DNA from: Sinomicrobium kalidii
Lineage (GTDB): Bacteria > Bacteroidota > Bacteroidia > Flavobacteriales > Flavobacteriaceae
Direction: 5' to 3'
Assembly: GCF_021183825.1 (NCBI RefSeq)
Contig: NZ_CP089211.1
Coordinates: 5,252,501 to 5,316,500, forward strand
DNA: 64,000 nucleotides
Shown: positions 44,967 through 53,123 of the stretch, in pieces
Position numbering within the stretch: the first letter of the stretch is position 1
How the letters are laid out: the number at the start of each line of letters is the position of its first letter
Notes under the pieces: model-generated
The model's database searches: none
Told to the model about the DNA's origin: nothing
The model's input: the letters and a program-made list of their open reading frames with translations, nothing else
Made by a program: the position numbers and the translations under genes

Positions 44967-45689
44967 TTATTTAATGGCTCCGAAGGCCGCAAAACAGCTG
45001 TTTTTGTGTAATATTTCCATTGAACCGAAGCCTGTTTTTTTCATCAGTTCGAGTTGAAAGTTTACCGAACGGGGCGTATCTTCTTTTTCTATGTATGCAA
45101 ACACTTTTTCCTGATAGTCCTTCCCTCCCATCTGTTCCAGGTACGTGCCGTATTCCCGCCAGAACATGGCATTTATTTCCTTTGCATCGTGTACGACAAG
45201 ATCGGATATCCAGAAGCTGCCTCCCGGTTTGAGCATCCTGTAAATATTTTTAAACACCTTTTCCCAGTCTTCATCTTCCCGTAAATGGTGCAGCACGGCG
45301 CCGGCCAGGACAATGTCAAAATATTCATCCGGGAAGTCTGCCGCGCGTATATCGCCGTGAAAAACATCGACCTTCCCCCTTGTGTTCATTTTTATACGGG
45401 CCTCGGCCCTCTCAAGCATCGGAAGCGACAAATCTACCAGCGTGCAGTTAAGGTCCGGGATCTTGGACAGCATTTTCAGCGTATAATTTCCCGCACCACA
45501 GCCTATATCAAGCAGATTTTTCGCATCTGAACTGACGCTCCGGGCCGCTTCGGTTATCCATTCCAGGGTAACAGGGGCATCTATGGTTGATTGTTGCCCG
45601 GTGTCCAGGTTGGAAAAACGCTCCACATCCCCGTCGAACCGCTGCCTTATCTCCTCGTTGGTGGATTTTTGTTTAAAATCGGTTTCCAT
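44967..45689 (-). CDS. Class I SAM-dependent methyltransferase within the ilv run
   Basis: A 240-residue Rossmann-fold methyltransferase. The SAM-binding motif is LLDIGCGAGNYTLKML near residue 65, with acidic ligand in CTLVDLSLPMLERAEAR, then VFHGDIRAADFPDEYFDIVLAGAVLHHL and a post-motif PGGSFWISDLVVHD. No membrane segment. The methyl acceptor is unknown. It lies between ilvC (161 bp upstream, with nested hairpins) and ilvA (63 bp downstream) on the same strand, so it is probably part of the ilv transcript, although it has no known role in branched-chain amino acid synthesis. Confidence 0.85.
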   Translation of the reverse strand: METDFKQKSTNEEIRQRFDGDVERFSNLDTGQQSTIDAPVTLEWITEAARSVSSDAKNLLDIGCGAGNYTLKMLSKIPDLNCTLVDLSLPMLERAEARIKMNTRGKVDVFHGDIRAADFPDEYFDIVLAGAVLHHLREDEDWEKVFKNIYRMLKPGGSFWISDLVVHDAKEINAMFWREYGTYLEQMGGKDYQEKVFAYIEKEDTPRSVNFQLELMKKTGFGSMEILHKNSCFAAFGAIK

Positions 45690-45710
45690 GGTTTATTGAC
45701 ATCTCCGTTA

Positions 45711-45806
45711 ATTGTCCGGTCCACATTGTTCAAAAGACCAACTCCGGTTAGTCTGCCCTCATGACAAACTAACCGGAATCAACCTTGTATAAGTCCCGGA
45801 CACAAT
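45711..45806 (-). repeat. Nested inverted repeats between ilvC and the methyltransferase gene
   Basis: Outer arms ATTGTCCGG (45711-45719) and CCGGACACAAT (45796-45806) enclose inner arms TCCGGTTAGT (45743-45752) and ACTAACCGGA (45768-45777), the latter a perfect 10-bp stem. No T-run follows on the minus strand, so this is not a standard terminator. It could act as an mRNA processing or stability element that separates ilvC from the distal genes. Confidence 0.6.
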
Positions 45807-45850
45807 CAGGCAATTTACATCCTGATCGTACAACACATGACAGTGCGGTC

Positions 45851-47320
45851 TTAAACGATCTTTTTCATCTCTGTCATGGAAGAACGCAGGAATGCCCCCA
45901 CTTTTTCCACAGGATGGTTCCTTATCTGATCGTTGACCTTAATGAGTTCCCGGTTATCTACAGCATTGCCGCTTCCGAACGATTTCCCGATAACATTGCT
46001 GTCAATTTTCTTCATGAAATCTGCCAGCAGCGGCTTACAGGCATGATCGAACAGGTAGCAACCGTACTCTGCCGTATCTGAGATCACACGGTTCATTTCA
46101 AAAAGTTTTTTACGTGCAATGGTATTGGCAATGAGCGGTGTTTCGTGCAGGGATTCGTAATAGGCCGATTCTGCAATGATCCCGGCTTCGGTCATGGTTT
46201 CGAAAGCCAGTTCCACACCCGATTTCACAAAAGCGACCATCAGCACGGCATTGTCAAAATATTCCTGCTCTGAAATAGGCTCGGAAGTGATTTCCGTTTT
46301 CTCAAAAGCAGTTTCTCCCGTAGCTTTTCGCCACGACAGCAGGTTTTTGTCATCATTGGCCCAGTCTTCCATCATCGTCTTGGAGAAATGGCCGCTCATA
46401 ATATCGTCCATATGCTTACAGAATAAAGGCTGCATGATTTCTTTAAGCTCTTCCGACAAACGGAACGCTTCGATCTTGGCCGGATTGGACAGTCTGTCCA
46501 TCATGTTGGTAATACCGCCGTGTTTCAGGGCTTCTGTTATGGTCTCCCAGCCGTATTGCACCAGTTTGGCTGCATAGCCCGGTTCAATGCCTTTTTCCAC
46601 CATTTTGTCAAAGCTCAGGATCGATCCCGTTTGCAGCAATCCGCACAGGATGGTCTGTTCTCCCATCAAATCCGATTTTACCTCGGCCACAAAGGAGGAA
46701 CGCAGTACGCCTGCCCGGTGACCTCCCGTAGCAGCAGCGTAGGCCTTCGCCTGTTCCAGTCCTTCTCCTTTAGGATCATTTTCCGGGTGAACGGCAATCA
46801 GCGTAGGTACCCCGAAACCTCTTTTATATTCTTCCCGAACCTCGGAACCGGGACATTTAGGCGCCACCATGATCACGGTAATGTCTTTACGGATCTGCAT
46901 GCCTTCTTCCACAATGTTAAATCCGTGGGAGTATGACAGGGTCGATCCTTCTTTCATATGCGGCATTACCGTACTGATCACCGATGAGTGCTGCTTGTCC
47001 GGTGTAAGGTTACACACCATATCGGCAGTGGGGATGAGCTCCTCATAAGTACCTACCTTAAACCCGTTTTCCGTTGCATTCTTATAGGACGGTCTTTGTT
47101 CCTTGATGGCAGACTCTCTCAGGGCATAAGAGATATCCAGTCCGGAATCCCTCATGTTCAGTCCCTGGTTCAGTCCCTGGGCACCACATCCTACGATTAC
47201 TATTTTCTTTCCTAACAGTTTTTTCACACCTTCACTGAACTCAGACCTGTCCATGAATTCACATACTCCTAATTGTTGTAATTGAAGCCTCAACGGAAGC
47301 GTGTTAAAGTAATTTGCCAT
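45851..47320 (-). CDS. ilvC: Ketol-acid reductoisomerase, class II (long form)
   Basis: A 489-residue NADPH-dependent enzyme converting acetolactate and acetohydroxybutyrate to dihydroxy acids. The N-terminus [20 protein letters not shown] is nearly that of enterobacterial IlvC. The nucleotide-binding loop is [21 protein letters not shown] with ALRESAI following. Length close to 490 residues marks the class II type with a duplicated knotted helical domain. It lies 92 bp after ilvN and ahead of the methyltransferase and ilvA. No frame damage is seen. Confidence 0.97.
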   Translation of the reverse strand: MANYFNTLPLRLQLQQLGVCEFMDRSEFSEGVKKLLGKKIVIVGCGAQGLNQGLNMRDSGLDISYALRESAIKEQRPSYKNATENGFKVGTYEELIPTADMVCNLTPDKQHSSVISTVMPHMKEGSTLSYSHGFNIVEEGMQIRKDITVIMVAPKCPGSEVREEYKRGFGVPTLIAVHPENDPKGEGLEQAKAYAAATGGHRAGVLRSSFVAEVKSDLMGEQTILCGLLQTGSILSFDKMVEKGIEPGYAAKLVQYGWETITEALKHGGITNMMDRLSNPAKIEAFRLSEELKEIMQPLFCKHMDDIMSGHFSKTMMEDWANDDKNLLSWRKATGETAFEKTEITSEPISEQEYFDNAVLMVAFVKSGVELAFETMTEAGIIAESAYYESLHETPLIANTIARKKLFEMNRVISDTAEYGCYLFDHACKPLLADFMKKIDSNVIGKSFGSGNAVDNRELIKVNDQIRNHPVEKVGAFLRSSMTEMKKIV

Positions 47321-47412
47321 TTTATTGATCTGTTTTTGATTTTTAATTTTAATTCATCTGTATTTTTGCGCCATACGATCGTGCGACTTTACGTGGAAGA
47401 ATCCACAGGTAG

Positions 47413-47937
47413 CTACGCATTCTGAAATTCTTTCAGCAAAGCGGATATGTTCATCTCCGTCTTGGACACGGCTATCCGCCCGGAGCGCACGAACTGCATA
47501 ATACCAAAAGGTGCCAGTTCATCGTAGAGGGCATCGGTTTCGTGACGCCTTCCCGTTTTTTCTATAACAAAAAACTCCCGGGCTACAGTGACGATATTGG
47601 CATTGCTCTGCTTAATGATGTTCTGTATCTGTCTTTCGTCAAACAAAAGGCTGGATTTTATTTTGAACAGGGCGGTTTCCTGATAGATGGTCTCTTCATC
47701 CGTATGGTAATAGGCCTTAATCACTTCGATCTGTTTTTCTATCTGACCTACGATCTTCCGCACCTGGTCTTCGTCCATGTCGGCAACAATGACAAACCGG
47801 CTGACATTTTCTATTTCACACTCTGAAACAGTAAGACTCTCTATATTGATGTGCCGCTTTAAAAATATGGCTGATATCCGGTTCAGCAGCCCTATGTTGT
47901 TTTCCGAATATACGGAAACAGTATATGATTCGTTCAT
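47413..47937 (-). CDS. ilvN: Acetolactate synthase small (regulatory) subunit
   Basis: A 174-residue ACT-domain protein; ATG 47937 (MNESYTVSVYSENNIGLLNRISAIFLKRHINIESLTV) is preferred, and an in-frame ATG at 47958 would add seven residues. The ACT domain spans about residues 5-80, with the valine-binding pattern NNIGLLNRISAIFLKR. The C-terminal part (about 85-174) is the IlvN/IlvH second domain (ARTEFFVIEKTGRR-like: AREFFVIEKTGRRHETDAL). It activates IlvB and confers valine inhibition. It follows ilvB by 94 bp in the ilv run. Confidence 0.94.
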   Translation of the reverse strand: MNESYTVSVYSENNIGLLNRISAIFLKRHINIESLTVSECEIENVSRFVIVADMDEDQVRKIVGQIEKQIEVIKAYYHTDEETIYQETALFKIKSSLLFDERQIQNIIKQSNANIVTVAREFFVIEKTGRRHETDALYDELAPFGIMQFVRSGRIAVSKTEMNISALLKEFQNA

Positions 47938-48031
47938 TTTAGTTTCTTGTTTTGCCACTAATACACTAATGTTCTTTGTCTTTTACACTTGGTGTCGGAG
48001 CTTTCTTTTAATACATTATCTCATTATCAAA

Positions 48032-49765
48032 TTATTCCAGCCTGCAATCCGACACAGAAGCCCCCGACGGTACCATAGGGAATACATTATCTTCTTTCTC
48101 CACACAAACTTCAAGGAAGTAGGCTTCTTCCGATGCTATCATTTCATTGACGGCTTCATCCAGTTCTTCGCGTTTGGTCACTCTTCTCGCCGGAATATGG
48201 TATCCTTTGGCAATGGTGATGAAGTCCGGGTTAATAAGTTCGGTGGAAGCATACCGTTTATCAAAGAACAGCTGCTGCCATTGACGTACCATACCGAGAA
48301 AATCGTTATTGAGCACCACGATCTTCACCGGAACACGGGTCTGGAATATGGTACCGAGTTCCTGTATGGTCATCTGGTAACCGCCATCCCCGATAATGGC
48401 CACGACTTCCCTTTTGGGGGCTCCCATTTTGGCTCCTATGGCCGCGGGAAGCGCATACCCCATGGTTCCCAGTCCCCCGGAAGTAATATTACTCTTGGTC
48501 CGGTTAAATTTCGCATAACGGCAGGCGATCATCTGGTGTTGCCCCACATCCGAAACCACGATGGCGTCTCCGCCGGTACGTTTGTTTATCTTTTCGATCA
48601 CCTCTCCCATGGTCAGTTTTTCCTTTTCCGGGAAAAGGTCGTTTTTGATTACCTTATCATATTCGATCGCCTGTTTATCCTTAAACTCCCGGTGCCAGGC
48701 CTCGTGTTTGTTATCATTTATAAGGGGAAGCAAATGCTCCAGTGTTTCCCTTACATCCCCGAGCACGGCAACATCGGTTTTTACGTTCTTGTCGATCTCC
48801 GCAGGGTCAATCTCAAAATGCACTACCCTGGCCTGTTTGGCATAGGTACTGAGATCGCCGGTAACCCTGTCGTCAAAACGCATTCCCAGGGCGATCAGCA
48901 CATCGCATTCGTTGGTGAGAAGATTGGGCGCATAATTACCGTGCATCCCTACCATTCCCGTATGAAGCGGATGTTCTGTAGGCAAAGCGGAAAGTCCCAG
49001 CACAGTACTCGCCGAAGGGATCCCCGATTTTTCGATCAGCGCTTTCAATTCGGTTTCGGCCTTTCCAAGGATAATCCCCTGGCCAAATATGATAAACGGC
49101 TTTTTGGCACTGTTGATGAGTGCCGCAGCTTCTTCTATACGTGCGGGATTGATCTCCGGTTTCGGTTTATAGCTTCGTATCGCGGTACATTTTTTATAGG
49201 AAAAATCAAATTCTTCGAACTGAGCGTTTTTGGTAATATCTATAAGCACCGGACCGGGACGGCCGGAGCGCGCAATGTAAAATGCCTTGGCAAGGGCCGT
49301 AGGGATTTCCGACGCCCTGGTCACCTGATAGCTCCATTTGGTCACGGGAGTGGAAATACCGATAATATCGGTTTCCTGGAACGCGTCCGTCCCCAGCAAA
49401 TGACGTGCTACCTGACCGGTTATGCACACCATCGGCGTAGAATCGATCTGGGCATCGGCGATCCCGGTAATGAGATTGGTTGCCCCCGGACCGGAAGTAG
49501 CTATGGCAACCCCCACTTTCCCGGTGGCCCTGGCATATCCCTGTGCCGCGTGTGCCGCCCCCTGTTCGTGACGGGTGAGCACATGGTGCAGTTTATCCCG
49601 AAACTTATACAATTCGTCATAAACAGGCATAATGGCTCCTCCGGGATAACCGTAAATAAGGTCTGCGCCTTCCTCCAGAAGACACCGGATCACGGCTTCC
49701 GCCCCGCTAACCTTCATCTTTGCCGTAGTTGCCGTTTCTACTAATCTTTCTTTTAATGTTTCCAT
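48032..49765 (-). CDS. ilvB: Acetolactate synthase large (catalytic) subunit
   Basis: A 577-residue ThDP enzyme making acetolactate from pyruvate and acetohydroxybutyrate from pyruvate plus 2-oxobutyrate. ATG 49765 (METLKERLVETATTAKMKVS) is preferred; the frame is open upstream to 49852, but that extension is encoded by an intergenic palindrome. The catalytic glutamate lies in HVLTRHEQGAAHAAQGYAR, the FAD-binding region in the middle, and the ThDP motif is VAIIGDGGYQMTIQELGTI with NNDFLGMVRQWQQLFFDKRY. It sits between ilvD and ilvN. Confidence 0.97.
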   Translation of the reverse strand: METLKERLVETATTAKMKVSGAEAVIRCLLEEGADLIYGYPGGAIMPVYDELYKFRDKLHHVLTRHEQGAAHAAQGYARATGKVGVAIATSGPGATNLITGIADAQIDSTPMVCITGQVARHLLGTDAFQETDIIGISTPVTKWSYQVTRASEIPTALAKAFYIARSGRPGPVLIDITKNAQFEEFDFSYKKCTAIRSYKPKPEINPARIEEAAALINSAKKPFIIFGQGIILGKAETELKALIEKSGIPSASTVLGLSALPTEHPLHTGMVGMHGNYAPNLLTNECDVLIALGMRFDDRVTGDLSTYAKQARVVHFEIDPAEIDKNVKTDVAVLGDVRETLEHLLPLINDNKHEAWHREFKDKQAIEYDKVIKNDLFPEKEKLTMGEVIEKINKRTGGDAIVVSDVGQHQMIACRYAKFNRTKSNITSGGLGTMGYALPAAIGAKMGAPKREVVAIIGDGGYQMTIQELGTIFQTRVPVKIVVLNNDFLGMVRQWQQLFFDKRYASTELINPDFITIAKGYHIPARRVTKREELDEAVNEMIASEEAYFLEVCVEKEDNVFPMVPSGASVSDCRLE

Positions 49766-49830
49766 ATTAATGTTTGTTGTAACGCCAAATCTGCACGATC
49801 GCATGTTCACGATAATAAATATCCGCGGGA

Positions 49831-49846
49831 ACGCACACCCGTGCGT
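49831..49846. repeat. CACGGCCGTG palindrome, degenerate copy 2
   Basis: ACGCAC (49831-49836) and GTGCGT (49841-49846) flank ACCC, the core being a decayed form of the palindromes at 39715 and 55072. It lies in the 93-bp gap between ilvD and ilvB. Confidence 0.6.
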
Positions 49847-49858
49847 CTTCACAGGTAA

Positions 49859-51532
49859 TTAAAACTCGTCCGTAACACATCCCCGGGAGGCAGACGAAAC
49901 TGTTTTGGCGTATTTGTACAATATTCCTTTTTTTACTTTTAACGGCGGTTGTTGCCATTTGGCTTTCCGCTCTTTGAGTTCTTCTTCCGAAAGATTGACA
50001 TCTATAGTATTTTTTTCTGCGTCTATCGTGATAATATCCCCGTCTTCCACCAGGGCTATATTACCACCTTCCTGAGCTTCGGGAGCAACGTGCCCCACTA
50101 CAAAACCGTGAGACCCTCCGGAAAACCGTCCATCGGTGATAAGCGCCACATCTTTGCCAAGCCCCGCTCCCATAATGGCCGACGTAGGTTTGAGCATTTC
50201 AGGCATTCCCGGGCCTCCTTTGGGACCTTCGTAGCGGATAATCACCACATCTCCTTTCTTCACTTTGCCGTCCTTTATACCGGTATTGGCTTCATCTCCC
50301 CCGTTAAACACCTTAGCCTTACCGGTAAAATTCAACCCTTCTTTCCCGGTGATCTTGGCAACCGCCCCTTCTTTGGCGAGATTACCGTAAAGAATACGGA
50401 TATGCCCCGTTTCCTTGATCGGCCGGTCCAGCGTCCTGAGAATATCCTGTCCTTCTTCCAGGTCGGGAAGCCCGGCAAGGTTTTCGGCCAGTGTTTTCCC
50501 GGTTACAGTAAGGCAATCGCCGTGAAGCATTCCTTCTTTCAGCATATATTTCAAAACCGCAGGAACCCCGCCTATCTTGTGCAGGTCCTCCATAACATAC
50601 TTTCCGCTGGGCTTCAGGTTGGCCAGTAAAGGTGTATTATCACTTATCCGTTTAAAGTCGTCCAATGTAAAATCTACTTCCGCTGCATTGGCTATGGCCA
50701 TAAAATGCAGTACGGCATTCGTAGACCCTCCCAGGACCGTTACTGTGCGAAAGGCGTTCTCCAGCGACTTCCGGGTTACTATATCTCTGGGTTTAATATC
50801 GTTCTCCAACAGGTTCCGCAACACTTTCCCCGCCGCAATACAGTCTTCCTTTTTACCGTCGTTAACCGCCGGGATAGAGGAATTATAAGGCAATGACATT
50901 CCCATGGCCTCTATTGCAGATGCCATGGTATTGGCGGTGTACATACCACCACATGCGCCCGCACCAGGACATGCTTTATGAATTATACTTTTGTAATCTT
51001 CTTCACTGATGCTTCCGGCAACCTTACTCCCCCAGGCTTCGAAAGCAGAAATAATGTCGAGTTTTTCACCTTTGTGACATCCGGGGGAAATAGTTCCTCC
51101 ATAAACCAATACGGAAGGGCGATTCAGGCGTAACAGCGCCATTAATGCCCCGGGCATGTTCTTATCACATCCTACCACGGTGACCGCTCCGTCATAACTC
51201 ATCCCCTGGACGACCGTTTCAATAGAGTCGGCTATGAGATCCCTGGAAGGAAGTGAATAACGCATTCCCTGTGTTCCGTTGGAGATACCGTCACTTATTC
51301 CGATGGTGTTAAAAATAAGTCCTACAAGGTCGGCTTCTTCCGTACCTTTTTTTACATACTCGGATAAACCGTTAAGATGCATGTTACAAGGATTTCCTTC
51401 ATAACCTGTGCTCGCAATGCCAATCAGCGGTTTCTTCAAATCGTCATCGCTCAGGCCTATGGCGTGTAACATTGCCTGCGCGGCAGGTAGTGTAGGATCT
51501 TGGGTAACTTGTTTACTATACGTGTTTAACAT
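49859..51532 (-). CDS. ilvD: Dihydroxy-acid dehydratase
   Basis: A 557-residue Fe-S dehydratase making the 2-oxo acid precursors of valine and isoleucine. Cluster ligands are visible in [21 protein letters not shown] (first Cys), [22 protein letters not shown] and [21 protein letters not shown]; the C-terminal [19 protein letters not shown] is also diagnostic. It is the first gene of the ilv run. Its 5' region, 51533-52000, contains two consecutive attenuators with Ile/Val-rich leader peptides, so its transcription is very probably controlled by charged tRNA-Ile/Val levels. The last attenuator is 187 bp before the start codon. Confidence 0.97.
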   Translation of the reverse strand: MLNTYSKQVTQDPTLPAAQAMLHAIGLSDDDLKKPLIGIASTGYEGNPCNMHLNGLSEYVKKGTEEADLVGLIFNTIGISDGISNGTQGMRYSLPSRDLIADSIETVVQGMSYDGAVTVVGCDKNMPGALMALLRLNRPSVLVYGGTISPGCHKGEKLDIISAFEAWGSKVAGSISEEDYKSIIHKACPGAGACGGMYTANTMASAIEAMGMSLPYNSSIPAVNDGKKEDCIAAGKVLRNLLENDIKPRDIVTRKSLENAFRTVTVLGGSTNAVLHFMAIANAAEVDFTLDDFKRISDNTPLLANLKPSGKYVMEDLHKIGGVPAVLKYMLKEGMLHGDCLTVTGKTLAENLAGLPDLEEGQDILRTLDRPIKETGHIRILYGNLAKEGAVAKITGKEGLNFTGKAKVFNGGDEANTGIKDGKVKKGDVVIIRYEGPKGGPGMPEMLKPTSAIMGAGLGKDVALITDGRFSGGSHGFVVGHVAPEAQEGGNIALVEDGDIITIDAEKNTIDVNLSEEELKERKAKWQQPPLKVKKGILYKYAKTVSSASRGCVTDEF

Positions 51533-51718
51533 TATTTAATAAAAATTTATTTTCCCTGTTATACTTTACGATCAGCTAAATTATTTGATATAAAATCTCC
51601 AGTTTTTTAACATTATCCCTGTTTTTTAAACTCAACACCCACTGTTGGTATTTACGATACTGATTTACAGAATTTTATATCACTTCTTCTTATCATATCC
51701 AAAATGAAAGAAAAGTCG
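51533..51718 (-). other. 5' untranslated region between the second attenuator and ilvD
   Basis: This 186-bp AT-rich segment follows the second terminator and precedes the ilvD start. It has no further Ile/Val-rich reading frame and no strong hairpin. A separate promoter here is not excluded, but no TTG/TAnnTTTG pair was found. Confidence 0.5.
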
Positions 51719-51764
51719 AAAAACAAAGGGCCCGTATCTTCCTTCCGGTTGATACAGGCCCTTT
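51719..51764 (-). terminator. Attenuator terminator 2 (ilvD-proximal)
   Basis: On the minus strand AAAGGGCCTGTATC (51751-51764) pairs with GATACGGGCCCTTT (51725-51738): 14 bp with one G-U, a 12-base loop, then GTTTTT. It lies 23 bp after the second leader-peptide stop and 187 bp before ilvD. Confidence 0.9.
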
Positions 51765-51786
51765 TTAGCGGCATATCATTACTGTA

Positions 51787-51843
51787 TCAACTCCGGAGGA
51801 AGTGAATAATGACAATACCGATAATGACTATTCTTTGTATCAT
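51787..51843 (-). CDS. ilv leader peptide 2 (ilvD-proximal attenuator)
   Basis: An 18-codon reading frame, MIQRIVIIGIVIIHFLRS, from ATG 51841-51843 to TGA 51787-51789. Ten of 18 residues are Ile (7), Val (2) or Leu (1), far above chance. The end of the frame (GTTGATAC, 51784-51791 on the minus strand) is perfectly complementary to GTATCAAC in the downstream terminator (51748-51755), and pairing extends to CTTCC/GGAAG with small bulges. Ribosomes stalled on the Ile/Val codons would leave this segment free to form the antiterminator; ribosomes reaching the stop codon would cover it and allow termination. Regulatory role inferred from this architecture. Confidence 0.82.
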   Translation of the reverse strand: MIQRIVIIGIVIIHFLRS

Positions 51844-51870
51844 TTTTACAGGTCGTTTTCTTAGAATCAA

Positions 51871-51907
51871 AATAAAAAGCCTTCCCTGGGGATCAAGGGA
51901 AGGCTTT
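51871..51907 (-). terminator. Attenuator terminator 1 (ilvD-distal)
   Basis: On the minus strand AAAGCCTTCCCT (51896-51907) pairs perfectly with AGGGAAGGCTTT (51876-51887) across an 8-base loop, followed by TTATT after the A/T end of the stem. It lies 32 bp after the first leader-peptide stop and 28 bp before the start of the second leader peptide. Confidence 0.9.
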
Positions 51908-51939
51908 GTGCAAAATATTGTTTGGCATACCATCCCAGG

Positions 51940-51999
51940 TCAAGGTGAAATAATCACCACGACAATGACAGCAATGATATGAATGAAATTCCTTTTCAT
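51940..51999 (-). CDS. ilv leader peptide 1 (ilvD-distal attenuator)
   Basis: A 19-codon reading frame, MKRNFIHIIAVIVVVIISP, from ATG 51997-51999 to TGA 51940-51942. Ten of 19 residues are Ile (6) or Val (4), with a run IVVVII immediately before the end. CCTGGGAT just past the stop codon (51932-51939) can pair with ATCCCCAGG in the loop and 3' arm of terminator 1 (51885-51893, one bulged C), offering an antiterminator. The charged N-terminus followed by hydrophobic residues could be mistaken for a small membrane peptide, but position and the adjacent terminator favour a leader peptide. Confidence 0.82.
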   Translation of the reverse strand: MKRNFIHIIAVIVVVIISP

Positions 52000-52242
52000 T
52001 TCTCGTACAATATTAATACGTTTTTTTCGGAAATAAAACACCTCCTCATAATTTTTACAGGATTCGTAAAAAAATACACGGACACCTTCGTAATTTCCGG
52101 TTATTCATCAAATACATTACGACTATTGCAGAACGTATTTCCATGAGCATTGGCAAACGGATATTTAATGAAGTAACGCAATGGGTTCAGAGGGGTTAAA
52201 ACAAAACCTTCCTCCATATCATCTGCAGGAAGGCGGAGTTCT

Positions 52243-52884
52243 TCAGTTTTTATCCCCCAGCAGAGGAACAAAACGAAATTCCCCGTATTCCTTTTTCTCA
52301 AATTCCTTGGCAGATTTACGGGTAAACATGGTCATTACCTGGATCATCTCCCCTACGGGAATAACCAGCCGCCCTCCTACTTTCAGTTGAGCAAGCAGGG
52401 CCCTGGGCACTTCCGGTGCCCCTGCTGTAACAATAATACCGTCAAACGGAGCTTCTTCTTTCAACCCTTTATACCCGTCGCCGAAGATCAATTTCTTGGG
52501 GCGGTATCCCAGTTTAGCTAAAAACAAATTGGTCCTTTTAAACAACTCCAGTTGCCGTTCAATGGAATACACCCGGGCTTTCATTTCCAGCAACACTGCA
52601 GTCTGGTATCCGCTTCCCGTGCCTATTTCCAGTATTTTATCACCCTGGGAAACATTTAACAATTCTGTCTGAAACGCCACAGTGAACGGTTGTGAGATGG
52701 TCTGTCCAGCTGCAATGGGAAAGGCCTTGTCCTGATAGGCGTGATCTTCAAAACTACTGTCCATAAAAAGGTGCCGGGGTACTTTTCTTATGGCATCCAG
52801 TACTTTTTTGTCCTTAATTCCCTTTTCTGCAACGGTTTCGGCAAGCCTGTTTCTCTTTCCTCTATGTCTTAAGGTATCTTTCAA
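52243..52884 (-). CDS. pcm: Protein-L-isoaspartate O-methyltransferase
   Basis: A 213-residue repair methyltransferase that acts on isoaspartyl residues of damaged proteins. The SAM-binding motif is ILEIGTGSGYQTAVLLEM, preceded by the substrate-loop AGQTISQPFTVAFQTELL, with IIVTAGAPEVPRALLAQLKVGGRLVIPVGE following. Length is typical for Pcm. It ends 243 bp before the first ilv leader peptide on the same strand; read-through from pcm would therefore also pass both attenuators. No terminator between pcm and the leader region was recognised. Confidence 0.93.
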   Translation of the reverse strand: MKDTLRHRGKRNRLAETVAEKGIKDKKVLDAIRKVPRHLFMDSSFEDHAYQDKAFPIAAGQTISQPFTVAFQTELLNVSQGDKILEIGTGSGYQTAVLLEMKARVYSIERQLELFKRTNLFLAKLGYRPKKLIFGDGYKGLKEEAPFDGIIVTAGAPEVPRALLAQLKVGGRLVIPVGEMIQVMTMFTRKSAKEFEKKEYGEFRFVPLLGDKN

Positions 52885-53072
52885 GGTTGTGTGATGTTAG
52901 CGCAGGTAAAGTTACGACGAAAAATAAACTGGGCAAGAAGGAACGAAAAGTCCATAGCAAAAAATATTTTACTCCCAAACGGAAAGGCATTTTTACAACC
53001 GTATGCCGTGATCGATCAAAATAACTGCCGGACACGGCATAGCAGACATTTTACCATAATCCCGGGATAATA

Positions 53073-53105
53073 TTGGTCATATTTCCGTGAATAACCTTAT
53101 TTTTG
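53073..53105 (+). promoter_or_regulatory. Promoter of the Gfo/Idh gene at 53124
   Basis: TTG at 53073-53075, a 22-bp spacer and TATTTTTG at 53098-53105 match the Bacteroidota consensus fully at the -7 box. The in-frame TTG at 53103 overlaps the -7 box, which rules it out as start codon and supports ATG 53124. Confidence 0.6.
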
Positions 53106-53123
53106 TTCAAAACATTTAATTCT

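Noticed and set aside
49766..49852. Longer start for ilvB at 49852
   Set aside because: The extension is encoded by the intergenic palindrome region and lacks similarity to IlvB N-termini; ATG 49765 gives the usual length.
53103..53123. TTG start for the Gfo/Idh gene
   Set aside because: The TTG is part of the TATTTTTG promoter element; ATG 53124 gives the standard Rossmann N-terminus.
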